A stretch of DNA of 64,000 bases from Chitinophaga sp. XS-30 (GCF_008086345.1 NZ_CP043006.1:4772032-4836031), one strand, 5' to 3'. Positions 50,866-59,927 are shown, counted from the first letter of the stretch. The notes: generated by a model from the letters alone, not told the origin. Translations and numbers: made by a program.

Positions 50866-52074
50866 TTATTTATACAACAGGTATTTTTGCCGCATGGTCT
50901 TGTAAGCAGAAAGCCCCGGTTCCCAGGACTGCTGTATTTCCTGCACAGATCTGCCCTCCTCGATCTGCTTTTTGAACGCATAATCCCCCGAGAGCTTGTT
51001 GATATCCCCGATCTCCCTGCTCTGTGACCGATCGAAGAATCGCTGTTTGTCCGGATAAGCCTTGTACATATCGATCATCCATTGAATGTGGATGCGCCCG
51101 GACCGGCGAAGCTTGTTGATATCGTATGCTCTGAAATCCACGCCATAACACACCTGGTCCATATGCAGCGGTGCTTCCTTCATGCCGGGTATGCTTACCG
51201 GTGTAAAGGAAAAGTCGTAGCGGCCTTTCAGCGCCGGACTGCCCAGTACGGTGAAGGGGAAATAGGTGCCTCGGCCCTGGCTGAGAATGGTGCCTTCGAA
51301 CAGGCACATCGCGGGATACAGCATGACGCTTTGCTGGGTGTTCAGGTTGGGCGACGGCGGGACCGGCAGCTCGTAAGGCATATCGTGCGTATAATTGGCT
51401 ACGGGGATGATCTTCAGCCGGCAGGGCTTTTTGACGGCCATCCATCCCTCGCCATTGATCATTTGCGCGAATTCGCCGTTGGTCATGCCATGAGCGATGG
51501 GGATGGGAAATTTCCCGATACCGGAAGTCAGCCGCATATCCAGCACGGGGCCGTCTACCAGGTACCCATTGGGATTGGGCCTGTCCAGTATCAGCAGTTC
51601 CTTGTCATACTCCGCGCAGGATTCCATCACATCGCGCAGCGTATTGATATTGGTATAGAACCGGCAACCTACGTCCTGGATATCAAAGATCATGACATCC
51701 ACATCGGCGAGGTCCGCTTTTGTGGGTTTGCGTTTGGCGCCATACAGGGAAATGATCTTTATGCCGGTTGCCGGATCGGTCTCGTCATTCACTACGGTAC
51801 CGTTGCTGGCATTGCCCCGGAAACCGTGCTCCGGCCCGAATACTTTTACGATGTTGATACCGGCAGCCATCAGGCTGTCCACCAGATGACGCTTGCCGAT
51901 GATGGTGGTAGGATTGGCCAGCACGGCCACTCTTTTGCCCTTCAGGTATGAAATGTATTTTTCCGTCTGGTCCGCGCCGGTGATGATGCCTGTGGGCGCA
52001 GGGGGAGTATTATGGACATGCTGTTGTGATGTACAGATGCCTGCAAACAATATCAGCGCGAGGATTGCTTTCAT
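50866..52074 (-). CDS. namZ: Exo-beta-N-acetylmuramidase NamZ family protein (DUF1343)
   Basis: A 402-residue exported protein with the signal MKAILALILFAGICTS. The DUF1343 domain is clear: KRVAVLANPTTIIGKRHLVD, VKVFGPEHGFRGNASNG, IISLYGAKRKPTKADLADVD, VMIFDIQDVGCRFYTNINTL, LLILDRPNPNGYLVDGPVLD, and PIPIAHGMTNGEFAQMINGE; the later YPAMCLFEGTILSQGRGTYF and PF pair also match. The characterised member removes terminal N-acetylmuramic acid from peptidoglycan fragments in muropeptide salvage. A periplasmic location fits. It forms a pair with the SRPBCC gene. No other muropeptide-recycling gene lies nearby. Confidence 0.92.
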   Translation of the reverse strand: MKAILALILFAGICTSQQHVHNTPPAPTGIITGADQTEKYISYLKGKRVAVLANPTTIIGKRHLVDSLMAAGINIVKVFGPEHGFRGNASNGTVVNDETDPATGIKIISLYGAKRKPTKADLADVDVMIFDIQDVGCRFYTNINTLRDVMESCAEYDKELLILDRPNPNGYLVDGPVLDMRLTSGIGKFPIPIAHGMTNGEFAQMINGEGWMAVKKPCRLKIIPVANYTHDMPYELPVPPSPNLNTQQSVMLYPAMCLFEGTILSQGRGTYFPFTVLGSPALKGRYDFSFTPVSIPGMKEAPLHMDQVCYGVDFRAYDINKLRRSGRIHIQWMIDMYKAYPDKQRFFDRSQSREIGDINKLSGDYAFKKQIEEGRSVQEIQQSWEPGLSAYKTMRQKYLLYK

Positions 52075-52162
52075 ACAATAAAGAGTATTTAGAGTTGTAA
52101 TTTAATACTTTTATCGTATAAAAGACCGGTGAGCCTCGGGACAGTTCCGCTCGTTGCAGATA

Positions 52163-52657
52163 CTAATTCTCTACCCTGTTCAGCGTATAGCTGAAATCTG
52201 CATTCCCTTTCAGAAAATGCCGCTGCGGGTCCAGAAAGAAAAGCACATGCTCATCTCCCTTGAAAAGGAACAGTTGCCCATTCTCCGCACCCAGGTCCAG
52301 CTGATACACCGTTGCCTGCGGGCGCCCGGCTGCTCCTTTTAGGATCCTCCATTTGCCCTCCCAGGTTTTGCCCAGGCCCTGCAGCCTGAAACCAGCAGGA
52401 TCTTTGCTGATGGAATCCCGGAACAGCACGAGCCTCCATTTTACTTTAAAGCATTCCGGTCTCACCGGCACTTTGTAACTCACCGAAAACTCCCTGCACG
52501 GTGTTTTGGCATCAAAAACCCCGTAAACATCCGGCCCCTCCGGTACCAGTCGCCCGGAGGAAGCCGGCATTGGTTTATTGTCATAAGTGGCCGTTTGCGC
52601 GTACGCGCCCGCCAGTGCATAACAAAGTCCGGTCATCAGCAGGATAAAGATTTTCAT
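52163..52657 (-). CDS. Small secreted protein, paralogue of its neighbour
   Basis: A 164-residue exported protein (signal MKIFILLMTGLCYALAGAYA). The mature part begins with a variable segment, then VYGVFDAKTPCREFSVSY, KVKWRLVLFRDSISKDPAGF, GKWRILKGAAGRPQATVYQL, and ends HVLFFLDPQRHFLK...FSYTLNRV. It resembles the NlpE-N-type small beta-barrel proteins common in Bacteroidota (TPC motif, a GKW..I.G core and a closing YTLNR). It shares this whole plan with the gene 11 bases upstream, so the two arose by tandem duplication. A role in envelope or metal stress is only a guess. Confidence 0.75.
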   Translation of the reverse strand: MKIFILLMTGLCYALAGAYAQTATYDNKPMPASSGRLVPEGPDVYGVFDAKTPCREFSVSYKVPVRPECFKVKWRLVLFRDSISKDPAGFRLQGLGKTWEGKWRILKGAAGRPQATVYQLDLGAENGQLFLFKGDEHVLFFLDPQRHFLKGNADFSYTLNRVEN

Positions 52658-52668
52658 AACTCCTTGTT

Positions 52669-53145
52669 TTAAGGGATACGGTTTAAAGTATAACTGGCTG
52701 AACCATCTCCGATCATCAGCGCACCATTTTTGTCCAGCACATGCAAATGGTCCGGCGAAAATTTATACAAACTGATCTGGCGCTGCGGTATGCCCGGATC
52801 CAGCTGATAGACGATAGCTTCGGGATCGTTTTTTGTTCCTTTGATGATGATCCATTTGCCTTCCGCGCTTGTTGCAGTGCCGGGCTTGGAATACATATTC
52901 GTTGCCTTGACCACAAAGCGGTGAACAGCTTCCAGCTTGTAGGAAGAAGGTTTCTGCGTAACGGGATCGCGGTACAAAGTCAGCTTCCATTCCACCAGTG
53001 CGCAATCGGCTTCAGGAGGAATGTTGAGGAGCGGCCTGATGATGCCGCCACATAACGTACTGCCGGCGAAGACTTCCGTACCCGGGCTTACGTCCCGGGC
53101 GGAAAGGCAGGCGACAGCGGCCAGGATGAATAGCGTTGATCGCAT
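52669..53145 (-). CDS. Small secreted protein, paralogue of its neighbour
   Basis: A 158-residue exported protein (signal MRSTLFILAAVACLSA). The mature part shows VFAGSTLCGGIIRPLLNIPP, CALVEWKLTLYRDPVTQKPS, GKWIIIKGTKNDPEAIVYQL, HLHVLDKNGALMIGDGSASY and a final YTLNRIP. These match the plan of the gene at 52163 and the NlpE-N-like family, with an extra 15-20 residues in the central loop (FVVKATNMYSKPGTATSAEG). It is the first gene of the pair and its promoter should lie in the long upstream gap. Confidence 0.75.
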   Translation of the reverse strand: MRSTLFILAAVACLSARDVSPGTEVFAGSTLCGGIIRPLLNIPPEADCALVEWKLTLYRDPVTQKPSSYKLEAVHRFVVKATNMYSKPGTATSAEGKWIIIKGTKNDPEAIVYQLDPGIPQRQISLYKFSPDHLHVLDKNGALMIGDGSASYTLNRIP

Positions 53146-53839
53146 AATTCAAATGTTAGTTGCTCAAACGTAGCGAGAAAACAGGTATGTGTTTGGATAT
53201 TTACATCAAAGGTGGTATTGGCTTGACGACCGGGGGATAATTATTCCGCATTCGCCAAAAATGAACGCATGGCTATACAATATCAAATTGAAGATGATAT
53301 CGATAAAAATCCCCACACACTCCACCCCTCCCGTCCAAAAAATCCCCAACCGTTATAAAAACCCGCCGATTTGTTGTAATATTATAACGGATACCAAAAG
53401 ATAAACCCGAGAAACCCGCCAGCACCGATAACCCGGCGGCGAACAGCGCAGAGAGTCAACCCGGTTTCCTTTTATAGACTGCAGTGAAGATGTTAGCCGT
53501 GCAGTATTGGATCATATGCTTTTGAAAAACATTAAAACCAGATTTAAACCAGACAAGTATTTTTTCGCTACTCGACATTGTTAGTACCGGTCATCTTTAT
53601 TGACCTGTTTCTGACTCCGTTTTAACCGCAGCAGACCGCTGCGGGAAATCTCAGATTCAAGACCTTATGTGCGGAACAATTGCTCCGCCGATGCTATTGT
53701 TATGCCTTCCGGGCAATGACAAACCCTTTCGCTATTCGCAAAAAAACCGTCCGTATGATACCAACATCACGCAGCCCTTGAAGCAGCCAACTCACGCCAT
53801 CTGCAAAACATTTAACCATCAACTAAATCCTCATTCATC
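53146..53839. other. 694-base gene-free region with GC-rich hairpins upstream of a SusC gene
   Basis: No convincing gene: a 71-codon frame at 53189-53404 is low-complexity and lysine/proline-rich without family features. The right half holds two inverted repeats: CCGCAGC/GCTGCGG at 53626-53644 and GCGGA/TCCGC at 53671-53688 around a CAATTG palindrome. These would fold in a 5' leader of the SusC mRNA. Promoters for the divergent small secreted gene and for SusC must also lie here; no well-spaced -33/-7 pair is obvious. Confidence 0.5.
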
Positions 53840-56800
53840 ATGATCAATTCTATCCACAGACCATTCCGGTCTTCCGGCAACTGCCCACCGGCCTGCCGGC
53901 TATTCATGCTGACTATTTCACTGCTTTTTTGTACAGCTGTTTCCCTGGCACAGGGCCAGCGCATCACCGGCAAAGTGACGGACGAAACCGGCACTACCCT
54001 GCCGGGCGTAAGCGTTGGCATAAAAGGCAGCAGCCAGGGCACGGTCACCGATGTCAATGGTGAATTTGCCATTGCTGTACCGGATACCAGCGCCGTACTG
54101 GTACTCCGTTTCATCGGCTACAATCCCCGGGAAATTACCGTCGGCGCAAGAACACGCATAGACGTAGTGCTCTCATCCAGCGCAGAGGGACTGGATGAAA
54201 TAGTGGTGGTGGGTTATGGCACCCAGAAAAAGGTGAACCTTACCGGCGCCATAACTGCTGTTAACGCCGCCGACCTGAACAACATCGCCCCCTCCAACCT
54301 CTCCAACACACTGGCCGGGCGGGCGCCGGGCGTGAACGTAACCAATACCTCCGGCCTCTCGGGCGCCACTTCCTCCGTACGTATCCGCGGCAGCTTCGGC
54401 GATCCGCTTTTTGTGATCGACGGAATCGTGCGGGATAAGGAGGCTTTTGACGCGCTGGAAGCGGCGGAAGTAGATCAGATCAGCTTCCTGAAAGACGCTG
54501 CCACGGCCTCCATTTACGGCTCCCGCGCGGGCAATGGCGTTGTACTGGTCACCACCAAAAAAGGTGTCAGCCAGAAACCGGTCTTCAATTTCCAGTCCAA
54601 CTACACCACCGCCCGGCCTACCATGACCTTGCTGTCAGACCTCACCACGGCGGAAGATGAGCTGATCTACCAGAACCGTGTTGCAGAATTCAACGGCACG
54701 CCCATTCCCAACGGCCAGGAGGAATTCGATTACTTCAGGGACAAACGTTATAATGTGCATGACTTCATCTGGCAGAACCCTTACAGCCACCGTCATTCCC
54801 TCAGCGTAACCGGCGGCAGCGAAAAGATCTCCTATTACTCACTGCTTAGCTACCGCGGGGAAGAAGGCTCTTACAAAAGCCTCGGCCATAACAAATTCAA
54901 TATGCGCAGCAATGTTACCGCAAAGATCTCCGATGCCGTCAGCGTGAACCTCAATATCTCGGCCAACCAGCAGAATCTCGACCGCTTTTACTGGCCGTTC
55001 ACGGGAGATGACGACTTTGATGTATCCGACCTCTACCGCGTAACCTTCAACTGGCCCAAGACCTATCCTTTTTATACGGAAGCGGACGGCACTCCGGCCA
55101 ACTACGTAACGCCGTATCCCGTGCAAACGCCCATGGGCAGCTGGCAGGCCTGGAGCGTGATAGACCAGGTTATCGGGGACCGCTATATCCGTACCCGGCA
55201 GCGGCAACTGAATTCCATCCTCTCCCTGGACATCAAGCTGGACCAATTCATTAAAGGGCTTTCCACAAAGGTTACCGGCAGTTATACCGGGGAAGATTTC
55301 ATGCGCAAAAAATACCTGACCTTCCAGAAGAACTATGTATTCAACCAGGCGGACCCTGACGGCAACCGCTTCATTCCCGGCCCTCCCGATCCGGACAAGA
55401 TCAACATCTTCACCTTCAGCCAGAACCAGCCTTTCATGAGCTACGAGATCACCACCGGCTGGAATTATCAGCTCAACTGGTTCCTGAACTACAACCGCAC
55501 TTTCGGCAAACACGGCATTGACGCGCTGCTGGTATTCGAGCAAGCGGAGAACGGCGGATATGCGGCCTTCGCGCGGGGAGAAAACCCCGTAACTTCATTT
55601 GACCAGATGTTCGTGTATTCATCAGACCGCCAGATGCGGGAAGCGAACGGATGGGAAGAACTTGGCGCGCGCCAGTCGTGGATAGGCCGTGCGAACTATA
55701 ATTACGACAGCCGCTACATTGCGGAATTTTCATTCCGGTACGACGGGAACACCCTCTTTCCGAGCCATAAACGCTGGGGCTTCTTCCCTTCGGTTTCCGC
55801 CGCATGGCGCCTCTCCGAAGAAGCATTCCTCAAGAACTCCACCCGCATATTTGACGATCTGAAACTACGTGCCTCTTACGGCACAACGGGTAATGACCTG
55901 GATGTGAACAACGAGAAGATCGGTGCATTCGCTTACAACTATATTTACACCAATGCCGGCAGCTATATGTTCGGGGACAGGTTGTACCGCAGCATTGCAC
56001 CGGGAGCAACACCCAACCCCAACCTCACCTGGGCCACTTCCACCACCTACAATGTGGGGCTGGACGTAGCGGTGCTGAAAAACAGGCTCAGCGGCACGCT
56101 GGACCTCTTCATCAAAAAGGAAACCGATATCCTCGGCTCAAGACTGGTGACCCTGCCGGACAATTACGGCCAAAGCCTCGCCCCGGAGAACTATGCGGCG
56201 CGCTCCTGGCGCGGAGGCGAACTGTTCCTGGAGTGGCGGGACAGGGCCGTGGGCAACCAGATCAATTATTCCGTTACCGCCAATGTGGGATACGCCCGTG
56301 ACCGCTGGGATATTTACGATGAAACCGCGGCTTTCGGGCCCGGCGGGCTTCGCCATTTCGAATCCAGGATCGGCAGGCCGGCCAACCGTATCATCGGGCT
56401 GAAGGCGCTGGGCATCATCCGCACACAGGAACAATTGGATGAGCTGCTGGCAAAAGGTTTTACACAATACGGCCGGCAACCTTACCTCGGCGGCCTCTAC
56501 TTCGAAGATGTACGTGGCGATGGTTATTCACCGGAGCCGGATGGCAAGATAGACGGGAACGATGTACAACTGCTGTCCGAAAACGCAGCACCGCGTATCA
56601 ATTTCGGGATCGGGCTGAATGTGGCCTGGAAGAATTTCTCCCTGCAATCGCTGTTCCAGGGTGTGAGCGCATACGACCGGATCATCAGCAACCAGGAAGG
56701 CGCCGGCATGCGCCAGCACGGCGGTGCGGTAAGACCGTACTATCCCATCTGGGCTTCCGATGTATATACGCCGGACAACCCGGATGGCAAATACCCCCGC

Positions 56801-57076
56801 CCGATCGGCCAGAACTGGTTTGAATCGGGCACAGGCGCCACCTCCTTCTGGATACGAAACGGCGCATACCTCCGGCTGAAAATGCTCAACCTGGCCTACA
56901 ACCTTCCCAAATCATGGATGTCCGCCATGCGACTGACCAGCGCACAGTTCTATTTCAATGGCACCAACCTGTTCGCCATTTCGAAAATGAAAGAATTCCA
57001 TGATCCGGAACAGAAAAACTACGATTCATACCCCGTGATGAAAACATTCACTTTCGGGGTGGATCTGAGATTCTAG
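53840..57076 (+). CDS. SusC/RagA family TonB-dependent receptor
   Basis: A 1078-residue outer-membrane receptor. A 25-residue N-region precedes the signal helix FMLTISLLFCTAVSLAQ. Then come the carboxypeptidase-like domain (ITGKVTDETGTTLPGVSVGI), the motif EIVVVGYGTQKKVNLTGAI, the plug (RIRGSFGDPLFVIDGIVRDK and QISFLKDAATASIYGSRAGN) and the barrel, ending MKTFTFGVDLRF. No STN domain is present, so anti-sigma signalling is not expected. It is followed after 156 bases by its SusD. There are no enzyme, transporter or regulator genes of its own within the window, so the substrate is unknown. Confidence 0.95.
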   Translation: MINSIHRPFRSSGNCPPACRLFMLTISLLFCTAVSLAQGQRITGKVTDETGTTLPGVSVGIKGSSQGTVTDVNGEFAIAVPDTSAVLVLRFIGYNPREITVGARTRIDVVLSSSAEGLDEIVVVGYGTQKKVNLTGAITAVNAADLNNIAPSNLSNTLAGRAPGVNVTNTSGLSGATSSVRIRGSFGDPLFVIDGIVRDKEAFDALEAAEVDQISFLKDAATASIYGSRAGNGVVLVTTKKGVSQKPVFNFQSNYTTARPTMTLLSDLTTAEDELIYQNRVAEFNGTPIPNGQEEFDYFRDKRYNVHDFIWQNPYSHRHSLSVTGGSEKISYYSLLSYRGEEGSYKSLGHNKFNMRSNVTAKISDAVSVNLNISANQQNLDRFYWPFTGDDDFDVSDLYRVTFNWPKTYPFYTEADGTPANYVTPYPVQTPMGSWQAWSVIDQVIGDRYIRTRQRQLNSILSLDIKLDQFIKGLSTKVTGSYTGEDFMRKKYLTFQKNYVFNQADPDGNRFIPGPPDPDKINIFTFSQNQPFMSYEITTGWNYQLNWFLNYNRTFGKHGIDALLVFEQAENGGYAAFARGENPVTSFDQMFVYSSDRQMREANGWEELGARQSWIGRANYNYDSRYIAEFSFRYDGNTLFPSHKRWGFFPSVSAAWRLSEEAFLKNSTRIFDDLKLRASYGTTGNDLDVNNEKIGAFAYNYIYTNAGSYMFGDRLYRSIAPGATPNPNLTWATSTTYNVGLDVAVLKNRLSGTLDLFIKKETDILGSRLVTLPDNYGQSLAPENYAARSWRGGELFLEWRDRAVGNQINYSVTANVGYARDRWDIYDETAAFGPGGLRHFESRIGRPANRIIGLKALGIIRTQEQLDELLAKGFTQYGRQPYLGGLYFEDVRGDGYSPEPDGKIDGNDVQLLSENAAPRINFGIGLNVAWKNFSLQSLFQGVSAYDRIISNQEGAGMRQHGGAVRPYYPIWASDVYTPDNPDGKYPRPIGQNWFESGTGATSFWIRNGAYLRLKMLNLAYNLPKSWMSAMRLTSAQFYFNGTNLFAISKMKEFHDPEQKNYDSYPVMKTFTFGVDLRF

Positions 57077-57232
57077 AAAGGCTGACACCTGAAAATATTT
57101 CCCTGGAAATTGTTTTCCCGGTTATGCCATCAAAAATAAACTGATGAAATCGAGCATGACGCATTCGACACACACTGAAATGATTATCCACCATGCGAGA
57201 TTCCATGTGACCACTAAATGAATTATAAGCAC

Positions 57233-58996
57233 ATGAAAAAGATAGTCTATACAATCATGCTGATCGCCGGTTTATCCGCCTCCTGCAAAAAGGTGCTGGA
57301 TATCGAAGATATCAACAACTACAGCCCTGAGCAGGTATGGAACGACGCAAACCTGGCGAATGCCTATATGGCCAACCTCTACACCATGTTCGGCAACTGG
57401 AGCCCCGGTCTGGAACAGAAAAGCGAACAGCTGGCGGGGATCTACTTCTACCCGGACAGGATCACCGTCTCCAACGGGGAGTTCAAAAGCTGGAACTACA
57501 GCCGCATCCGGCTGATCAACCAGGCCATCGTAGATATTGAACAGGGCGGGCTGGCGCAGGATGTGAAAGATAACATCTCCGGCCAGGCACTGTTCATGCG
57601 GGCCTGGACCTATTTCCAGATGGTGATGTACCACGGCGGTGTGCCTTACATTACTGTACCGCAGGACCGTTATGAGGACGACCTGTACGTACCGCGTAAT
57701 TCCACCGCCGAGTGTTTCGACTTCATCATCAAAGACCTTGACGATGCCATCGCAAAGCTGCCGCCGCATATTCTCTCTTCCTCCCCGGACTTTGGCAAGA
57801 TAGACGGGAATTTTGCGCTCGCCTTCAAAGCGAAGGTATTGCTGTACAAAGCTTCGCCCCAGTTCAATCCTTCCAATCCCTGGAACAATGCTTATTGGAA
57901 TGATGCATATACCGTCAACAAGCAGGCATACGATGATCTGCTGGCGCAAGGCTACCGGCTGACGGACGACTACAGCAATATTGCGCTGGAGGAAAAAGGG
58001 CCGGAGGTAGTGTTCTCCGTAATTAACGCCTATCCGAATAAATCCACGGAATGGGACAATGGCGTGAGGCCCGGATCTGAAAGCCGCGGCCCGGCCAACT
58101 CCTGCCCTACCTGGGAATTTGTAAAAGCTTTCCCGATGAAGGACGGGAAATTGTACAATGATCCCGCCGGTGCTTACTACAAGACGGATGCGGCGTTTCT
58201 GCAGGACTACTGGACAGACCGGGACCCGCGATTCGGGAAATCCATTGTATGGAACGGCAAACCTTACCCGGTATCCGGTAAAGCGGGCAAGCGCCAGTAC
58301 ACCGCCCTGGGCGTTGCGCATGAGCTGGATGACTTCGGCATCAACCCGGCAGCCGGGGTAAACTCCACCAACCTGAACCGGTATACAGGTTTCTTCATTC
58401 TCAAGAACAGCCTGTTGCGGCTGGCGCAATCGGAAGTACAGCAATATGATGTGGACTTTGTGCTGATGCGGTTTGCGGAAGTGATGCTGAACTATGCAGA
58501 AACGGCCAATGAAACCGGCAGGCTGGCCGATGCGATGGACATCCTCCGTCAGATAAGGCAGCGTGCGGGCATAGAACAGGGAACCGATGGCAACTACGGC
58601 ATTGTGGCCACTACCCGGGAGGCGATGCGCGAAGCCATTCTGGCGGAAAGGAATATTGAGTTCTGTTTTGAAGGCCATCGTTTCTGGGACCTGCGCCGCC
58701 TGCGCATGCTGGACCGGCTGGACGGCCTCACCAAACACGGCGTGGAAGCGATCGCCATTCAGCCAAACGGGCAGGATATGCCCATCAGCGAAGCCCGCAA
58801 CAAAGCAGATGCCTACGAGCTGACGGAAGAGGATTTCAGATACAGCCTTCTGCAGGTGCCACTCTCCGGTGTGCGGACCACCTCGCTGCCGGAACGGTAT
58901 TATTTCTTCCCCATCCAGAGCGATGTACTGGACCGTAACCACAACCTGAAACAAAATGCCAACTGGGGAGGGGATTTTGATCCCACCCTGGAATAA
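57233..58996 (+). CDS. SusD/RagB family outer-membrane lipoprotein
   Basis: About 587 residues from the ATG at 57233; an ATG at 57218 adds MNYKH before the signal. The lipoprotein signal is MKKIVYTIMLIAGLSASC (cysteine 18), followed by KKVLDIEDINNYSPEQVWND. SusD helices include ALFMRAWTYFQMVMYHGGVP, FALAFKAKVLLYKASPQFNP, FAEVMLNYAETANETGRLAD and the C-terminal ILAERNIEFCFEGHRFWDLR. It ends near RNHNLKQNANWGGDFDP. The 156-base gap after SusC is long compared with 11-12 bases in the other pairs here and contains an ATTTCC/GGAAAT stem at 57097-57110. A long terminator closes the unit. Confidence 0.95.
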   Translation: MKKIVYTIMLIAGLSASCKKVLDIEDINNYSPEQVWNDANLANAYMANLYTMFGNWSPGLEQKSEQLAGIYFYPDRITVSNGEFKSWNYSRIRLINQAIVDIEQGGLAQDVKDNISGQALFMRAWTYFQMVMYHGGVPYITVPQDRYEDDLYVPRNSTAECFDFIIKDLDDAIAKLPPHILSSSPDFGKIDGNFALAFKAKVLLYKASPQFNPSNPWNNAYWNDAYTVNKQAYDDLLAQGYRLTDDYSNIALEEKGPEVVFSVINAYPNKSTEWDNGVRPGSESRGPANSCPTWEFVKAFPMKDGKLYNDPAGAYYKTDAAFLQDYWTDRDPRFGKSIVWNGKPYPVSGKAGKRQYTALGVAHELDDFGINPAAGVNSTNLNRYTGFFILKNSLLRLAQSEVQQYDVDFVLMRFAEVMLNYAETANETGRLADAMDILRQIRQRAGIEQGTDGNYGIVATTREAMREAILAERNIEFCFEGHRFWDLRRLRMLDRLDGLTKHGVEAIAIQPNGQDMPISEARNKADAYELTEEDFRYSLLQVPLSGVRTTSLPERYYFFPIQSDVLDRNHNLKQNANWGGDFDPTLE

Positions 58997-59010
58997 CCCG
59001 GCATAACAAA

Positions 59011-59060
59011 AAAGCGCTGATCAAAAGTCTGCCGATATACGGACTGCTGATCAGCGCTTT
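59011..59060 (+). terminator. Intrinsic terminator after the isolated SusCD pair
   Basis: AAAGCGCTGATCA (59011-59023) and TGATCAGCGCTTT (59048-59060) form a perfect 13-base-pair stem; the loop contains a second small stem (CCG/CGG). The sequence GTTTTAAG follows. It lies 14 bases after the SusD stop. Confidence 0.82.
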
Positions 59061-59162
59061 GTTTTAAGCTTTATTGGACGCCTTGCTGTATCCGGTAAAT
59101 CATGTCGCAAAAACCCCGTGAGAAAGTCCTTTTAGCACCTCGCAGGGCGAAATGAACAACGC

Positions 59163-59170
59163 TACTTTTG
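59163..59170 (+). promoter_or_regulatory. Candidate -7 box before the VOC gene
   Basis: TACTTTTG matches the Bacteroidota TAnnTTTG consensus exactly and lies 43 bases before the chosen ATG. I do not see a good TTTG at the usual -33 distance, so only half of the promoter is supported. Confidence 0.4.
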
Positions 59171-59213
59171 CATAGACAACATCAAAAATTTCCTAATGCT
59201 AAAAACACAACAT

Positions 59214-59720
59214 ATGAAAAAGCGAATCTCAAACCAGAAAATAACTCCCAATCTCTGGTTCAACACCAATGCGGAAGAAGCCGTGAATTTCTACCTGTCC
59301 ATTTTCAAGAACTCCAAAATCAGCAGGATAGCCCGGTACGGCAAAGAAGGCGTTGACATTCACGGCATGCCGGAAGGCAGTGTAATGATCATAGAGTTTT
59401 TGCTGGACGGACAGGAGTTTGTGGCGCTCAACGGCGGGCCGCATTTCCGGTTCAATGAAGCCGTTTCTTTTATCGTTAACTGCGACACGCAGGAAGAAGT
59501 AGATCATTACTGGAGCAAACTCGGTGAAGGCGGTGATCCCAAAGCACAGATGTGCGGCTGGCTGAAAGACAAATTCGGGCTCTCCTGGCAGGTAGTGCCC
59601 ACTATCCTGACGGAACTGATGCTGGACAAGGATCCCCGCAAGGCTGCCAACGTGATGAATACCATGTTGAAAATGAAAAAGCTGGATATCGCACCGCTGG
59701 AAGAAGCGTATGCACGATAG
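59214..59720 (+). CDS. VOC-fold protein, PhnB / 3-demethylubiquinone methyltransferase-like
   Basis: About 168 residues from the ATG at 59214; an in-frame ATG at 59196 adds six. The vicinal-oxygen-chelate fold is shown by ITPNLWFNTNAEEAVNFYLS, IFKNSKISRIARYG, MIIEFLLDGQEFVALNGGPH, FRFNEAVSFIVNCDTQEEVD, HYWSKLGEGGDPKAQMCGWL and KDKFGLSWQVVP. The type is often named 3-demethylubiquinone-9 3-methyltransferase, but it lacks a methyltransferase domain; most members have no proven function. It stands alone between two terminators. The stop codon lies inside the first copy of a short direct duplication (59703-59761). Confidence 0.9.
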   Translation: MKKRISNQKITPNLWFNTNAEEAVNFYLSIFKNSKISRIARYGKEGVDIHGMPEGSVMIIEFLLDGQEFVALNGGPHFRFNEAVSFIVNCDTQEEVDHYWSKLGEGGDPKAQMCGWLKDKFGLSWQVVPTILTELMLDKDPRKAANVMNTMLKMKKLDIAPLEEAYAR

Positions 59721-59761
59721 AAAAACTGCACGCAGAAGCGTATGACAATAGAAAAAATGCG
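59703..59761 (+). repeat. Imperfect direct duplication across the VOC stop codon
   Basis: AGAAGCGTATG at 59703-59713 recurs at 59735-59745, and the next bases (about 16) also match with one deletion and two changes. Copy one contains the last codons and stop of the VOC gene; copy two lies in the 3' untranslated part and runs into the terminator stem. Confidence 0.6.
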
Positions 59762-59783
59762 GTTTTTCAGACCGCATTTTTTC
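59753..59783 (+). terminator. Intrinsic terminator after the VOC gene
   Basis: AAAAAATGCGGT (59753-59764) and ACCGCATTTTTT (59772-59783) form a 12-base-pair stem with a seven-base loop, with the T tract as its right end. It is a textbook terminator and, by symmetry, could work on both strands. Confidence 0.85.
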
Positions 59784-59856
59784 ATTCCCCTTTCCTCTCA
59801 AACATGCTTGCGAGAAAGGTTTCACTGCATCGCAAAAAAAAATTCCAAATATTTTT

Positions 59857-59884
59857 TTGATTTTTGAATCATTTTATAAATTTG
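59857..59884 (+). promoter_or_regulatory. Candidate promoter of the NEW3/ABC operon
   Basis: TAAATTTG at 59877-59884 is a perfect TAnnTTTG element, and TTG at 59857-59859 lies 17 bases upstream, within the 17-23 range reported for Flavobacteria. The ATG of the NEW3 gene follows 43 bases after the box. Confidence 0.55.
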
Positions 59885-59927
59885 CTGCCGTACCTGTTAG
59901 TCACTGAAAGTTATACTGAATTTTCTT

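Noticed and set aside
53189-53404. 71-codon frame in the long gap before the isolated SusC
   Set aside because: Low-complexity, Lys/Pro/Ile-rich translation without family resemblance; more likely untranslated leader or promoter DNA.
57272-58954. 560-codon minus-strand frame opposite the last SusD gene
   Set aside because: Antisense to a textbook SusD protein; the length only reflects GC-rich codon use.
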